Assembly: GCA_028702415.1 (NCBI GenBank)
Contig: JAQVOT010000075.1
Span: 1 to 5,944, forward strand
DNA: 5,944 nucleotides
From: Eubacteriales bacterium
GTDB taxonomy: Bacteria > Bacillota > Clostridia > Peptostreptococcales > Anaerovoracaceae
Reading direction: 5' to 3'
Below the pieces are notes generated by a model that saw nothing but the letters and a program-made list of their open reading frames with translations, was not told where the DNA came from and made no database searches. This document shows positions 5,331-5,944 of the stretch, in pieces. The position numbers were made by a program, and so were the translations under genes. The stretch's first letter is position 1, and every line of letters starts with the position of its first letter.

Positions 5331-5944
5331 TTATTCATACTTGCCGTAATACTGGTACTTGCTGTAGTATCCGCTTTTTGATGAAACCTTGTTCAGCACG
5401 TAGCCCAGCACTCTTGTGCCCGATGCCTCCAGCTGTCTCAACATCTTTTGAGCAGCCCTGGTGGGTATACTGTTTGCTTCCATTACAACTATTGCTCCGT
5501 CTGTTTTAGATGCGATTATTGCTGCATCAATTACCTCACCCAGAGGGGGTGCATCTATTATAACATAGTCATAGGAACTCTCCAGCCCCCTGACCATCAC
5601 TTCGAATCTGACACCGTTAAGAAGTTCTGTGGGATTCGTGGAATATGGTCCTGCCAGGATCATGTGCAGGCCATTAATGTTGGTGCTGCAGATCAGATCC
5701 TCCGGCTCTATTTGTCCTGACAGATAGTGTGTCAATCCTCCTACCTTCTGGCCTTTGTTGTCAATCTTCAGCCTAGCTACAAGGGAGGTTTTTCTCATGT
5801 CTGCGTCGATGAAAATAACTTTCTTACCGCTTTCCGCCAGGGATTTTGCCAGGTCAAAGGATATGGTGGTCTTGCCTTCCCCCGAGCTAAAGCTGGTAAT
5901 AACAACGGTCTTAATGCCTACTCCGACAAACTGAAGATTTGTTT
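5331..5944 (-). CDS. CpsD/CapB-family bacterial tyrosine kinase (partial, 5' end beyond window)
   Basis: The frame runs off the right edge; 203 residues are visible of about 230-250 usual for the family. It is a cytoplasmic P-loop kinase that autophosphorylates on tyrosine and controls chain length or export of capsule/exopolysaccharide with a membrane adaptor of the Wzz/CapA type. Visible motifs (numbered from the first full codon at 5942) are TNLQF (1-5), Walker A SSGEGKTT (19-26, Lys24), Walker A' VIFIDADMRK (42-51), NPTELL (103-108), Walker B VIIDAPP (127-133) and a C-terminal cluster of six tyrosines (192, 193, 196, 198, 199, 202), the autophosphorylation tail. The internal ATG at 5798 is not the start, because Walker A lies upstream of it. 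The gene converges with the carbamoylase and has its own terminator, so it marks the end of a separate polysaccharide operon lying to the right. MinD/ParA-type ATPases share the fold but lack the tyrosine tail. Confidence 0.93.
   Translation of the reverse strand, partial: TNLQFVGVGIKTVVITSFSSGEGKTTISFDLAKSLAESGKKVIFIDADMRKTSLVARLKIDNKGQKVGGLTHYLSGQIEPEDLICSTNINGLHMILAGPYSTNPTELLNGVRFEVMVRGLESSYDYVIIDAPPLGEVIDAAIIASKTDGAIVVMEANSIPTRAAQKMLRQLEASGTRVLGYVLNKVSSKSGYYSKYQYYGKYE

Overview
The window looks like a chromosomal segment of a mid-GC Firmicute, probably an anaerobic Clostridium-type organism. This rests on purine-rich Shine-Dalgarno sites (a GGAGG-type site before the cyclase, AAGGGG before the carbamoylase), sigma-A-like promoters, simple hairpin/T-tract terminators, a CpsD/CapB-type tyrosine kinase with a C-terminal tyrosine cluster, and many amide- and amino-acid-degrading enzymes. 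The taxonomic call is an inference. No RNA gene, CRISPR array or insertion sequence was seen.

Layout from left to right. Positions 1-173 hold an unresolved edge, with a possible 5' end of a minus-strand gene. At 174-1076 (minus) lies an acetamidase/formamidase gene. It has a clear divergent promoter at 1147-1177, whose spacer is almost entirely a 21-bp dyad that looks like an operator. At 1385-2197 (plus) lies a fold-type IV PLP aminotransferase. It converges on a metal-dependent cyclase/arylformamidase-like hydrolase at 2292-2936 (minus), and the two share a strong bidirectional terminator at 2225-2257. The cyclase has its own candidate promoter and inverted repeat at 2960-2995.

The most notable region is 3042-3960. 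A class III aminotransferase on the minus strand lacks about 160 N-terminal residues. At the exact point where it breaks off (about 3876), a plus-strand frame begins that encodes only the last 20 residues of what looks like a hydantoinase/dihydropyrimidinase. Just 21 bp after its stop comes an intact M20-family N-carbamoyl amino acid amidohydrolase (3961-5241). The simplest reading is a deletion that removed the divergent promoter region and the 5' parts of two head-to-head genes. A rearrangement or an assembly chimera is also possible.

Hydantoinase, carbamoylase and class III aminotransferase are the three enzyme types needed to open a cyclic ureide, remove the carbamoyl group and transaminate the product. 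They occur together in reductive pyrimidine degradation (dihydrouracil to N-carbamoyl-beta-alanine to beta-alanine to malonate semialdehyde) and in hydantoin use. The window therefore looks like the remains of such a locus, next to further amide/amino-acid enzymes (amidase, cyclase, class IV aminotransferase). The right edge (5331-5944, minus) belongs to another system: a bacterial tyrosine kinase of exopolysaccharide/capsule synthesis, closed by its own terminator.
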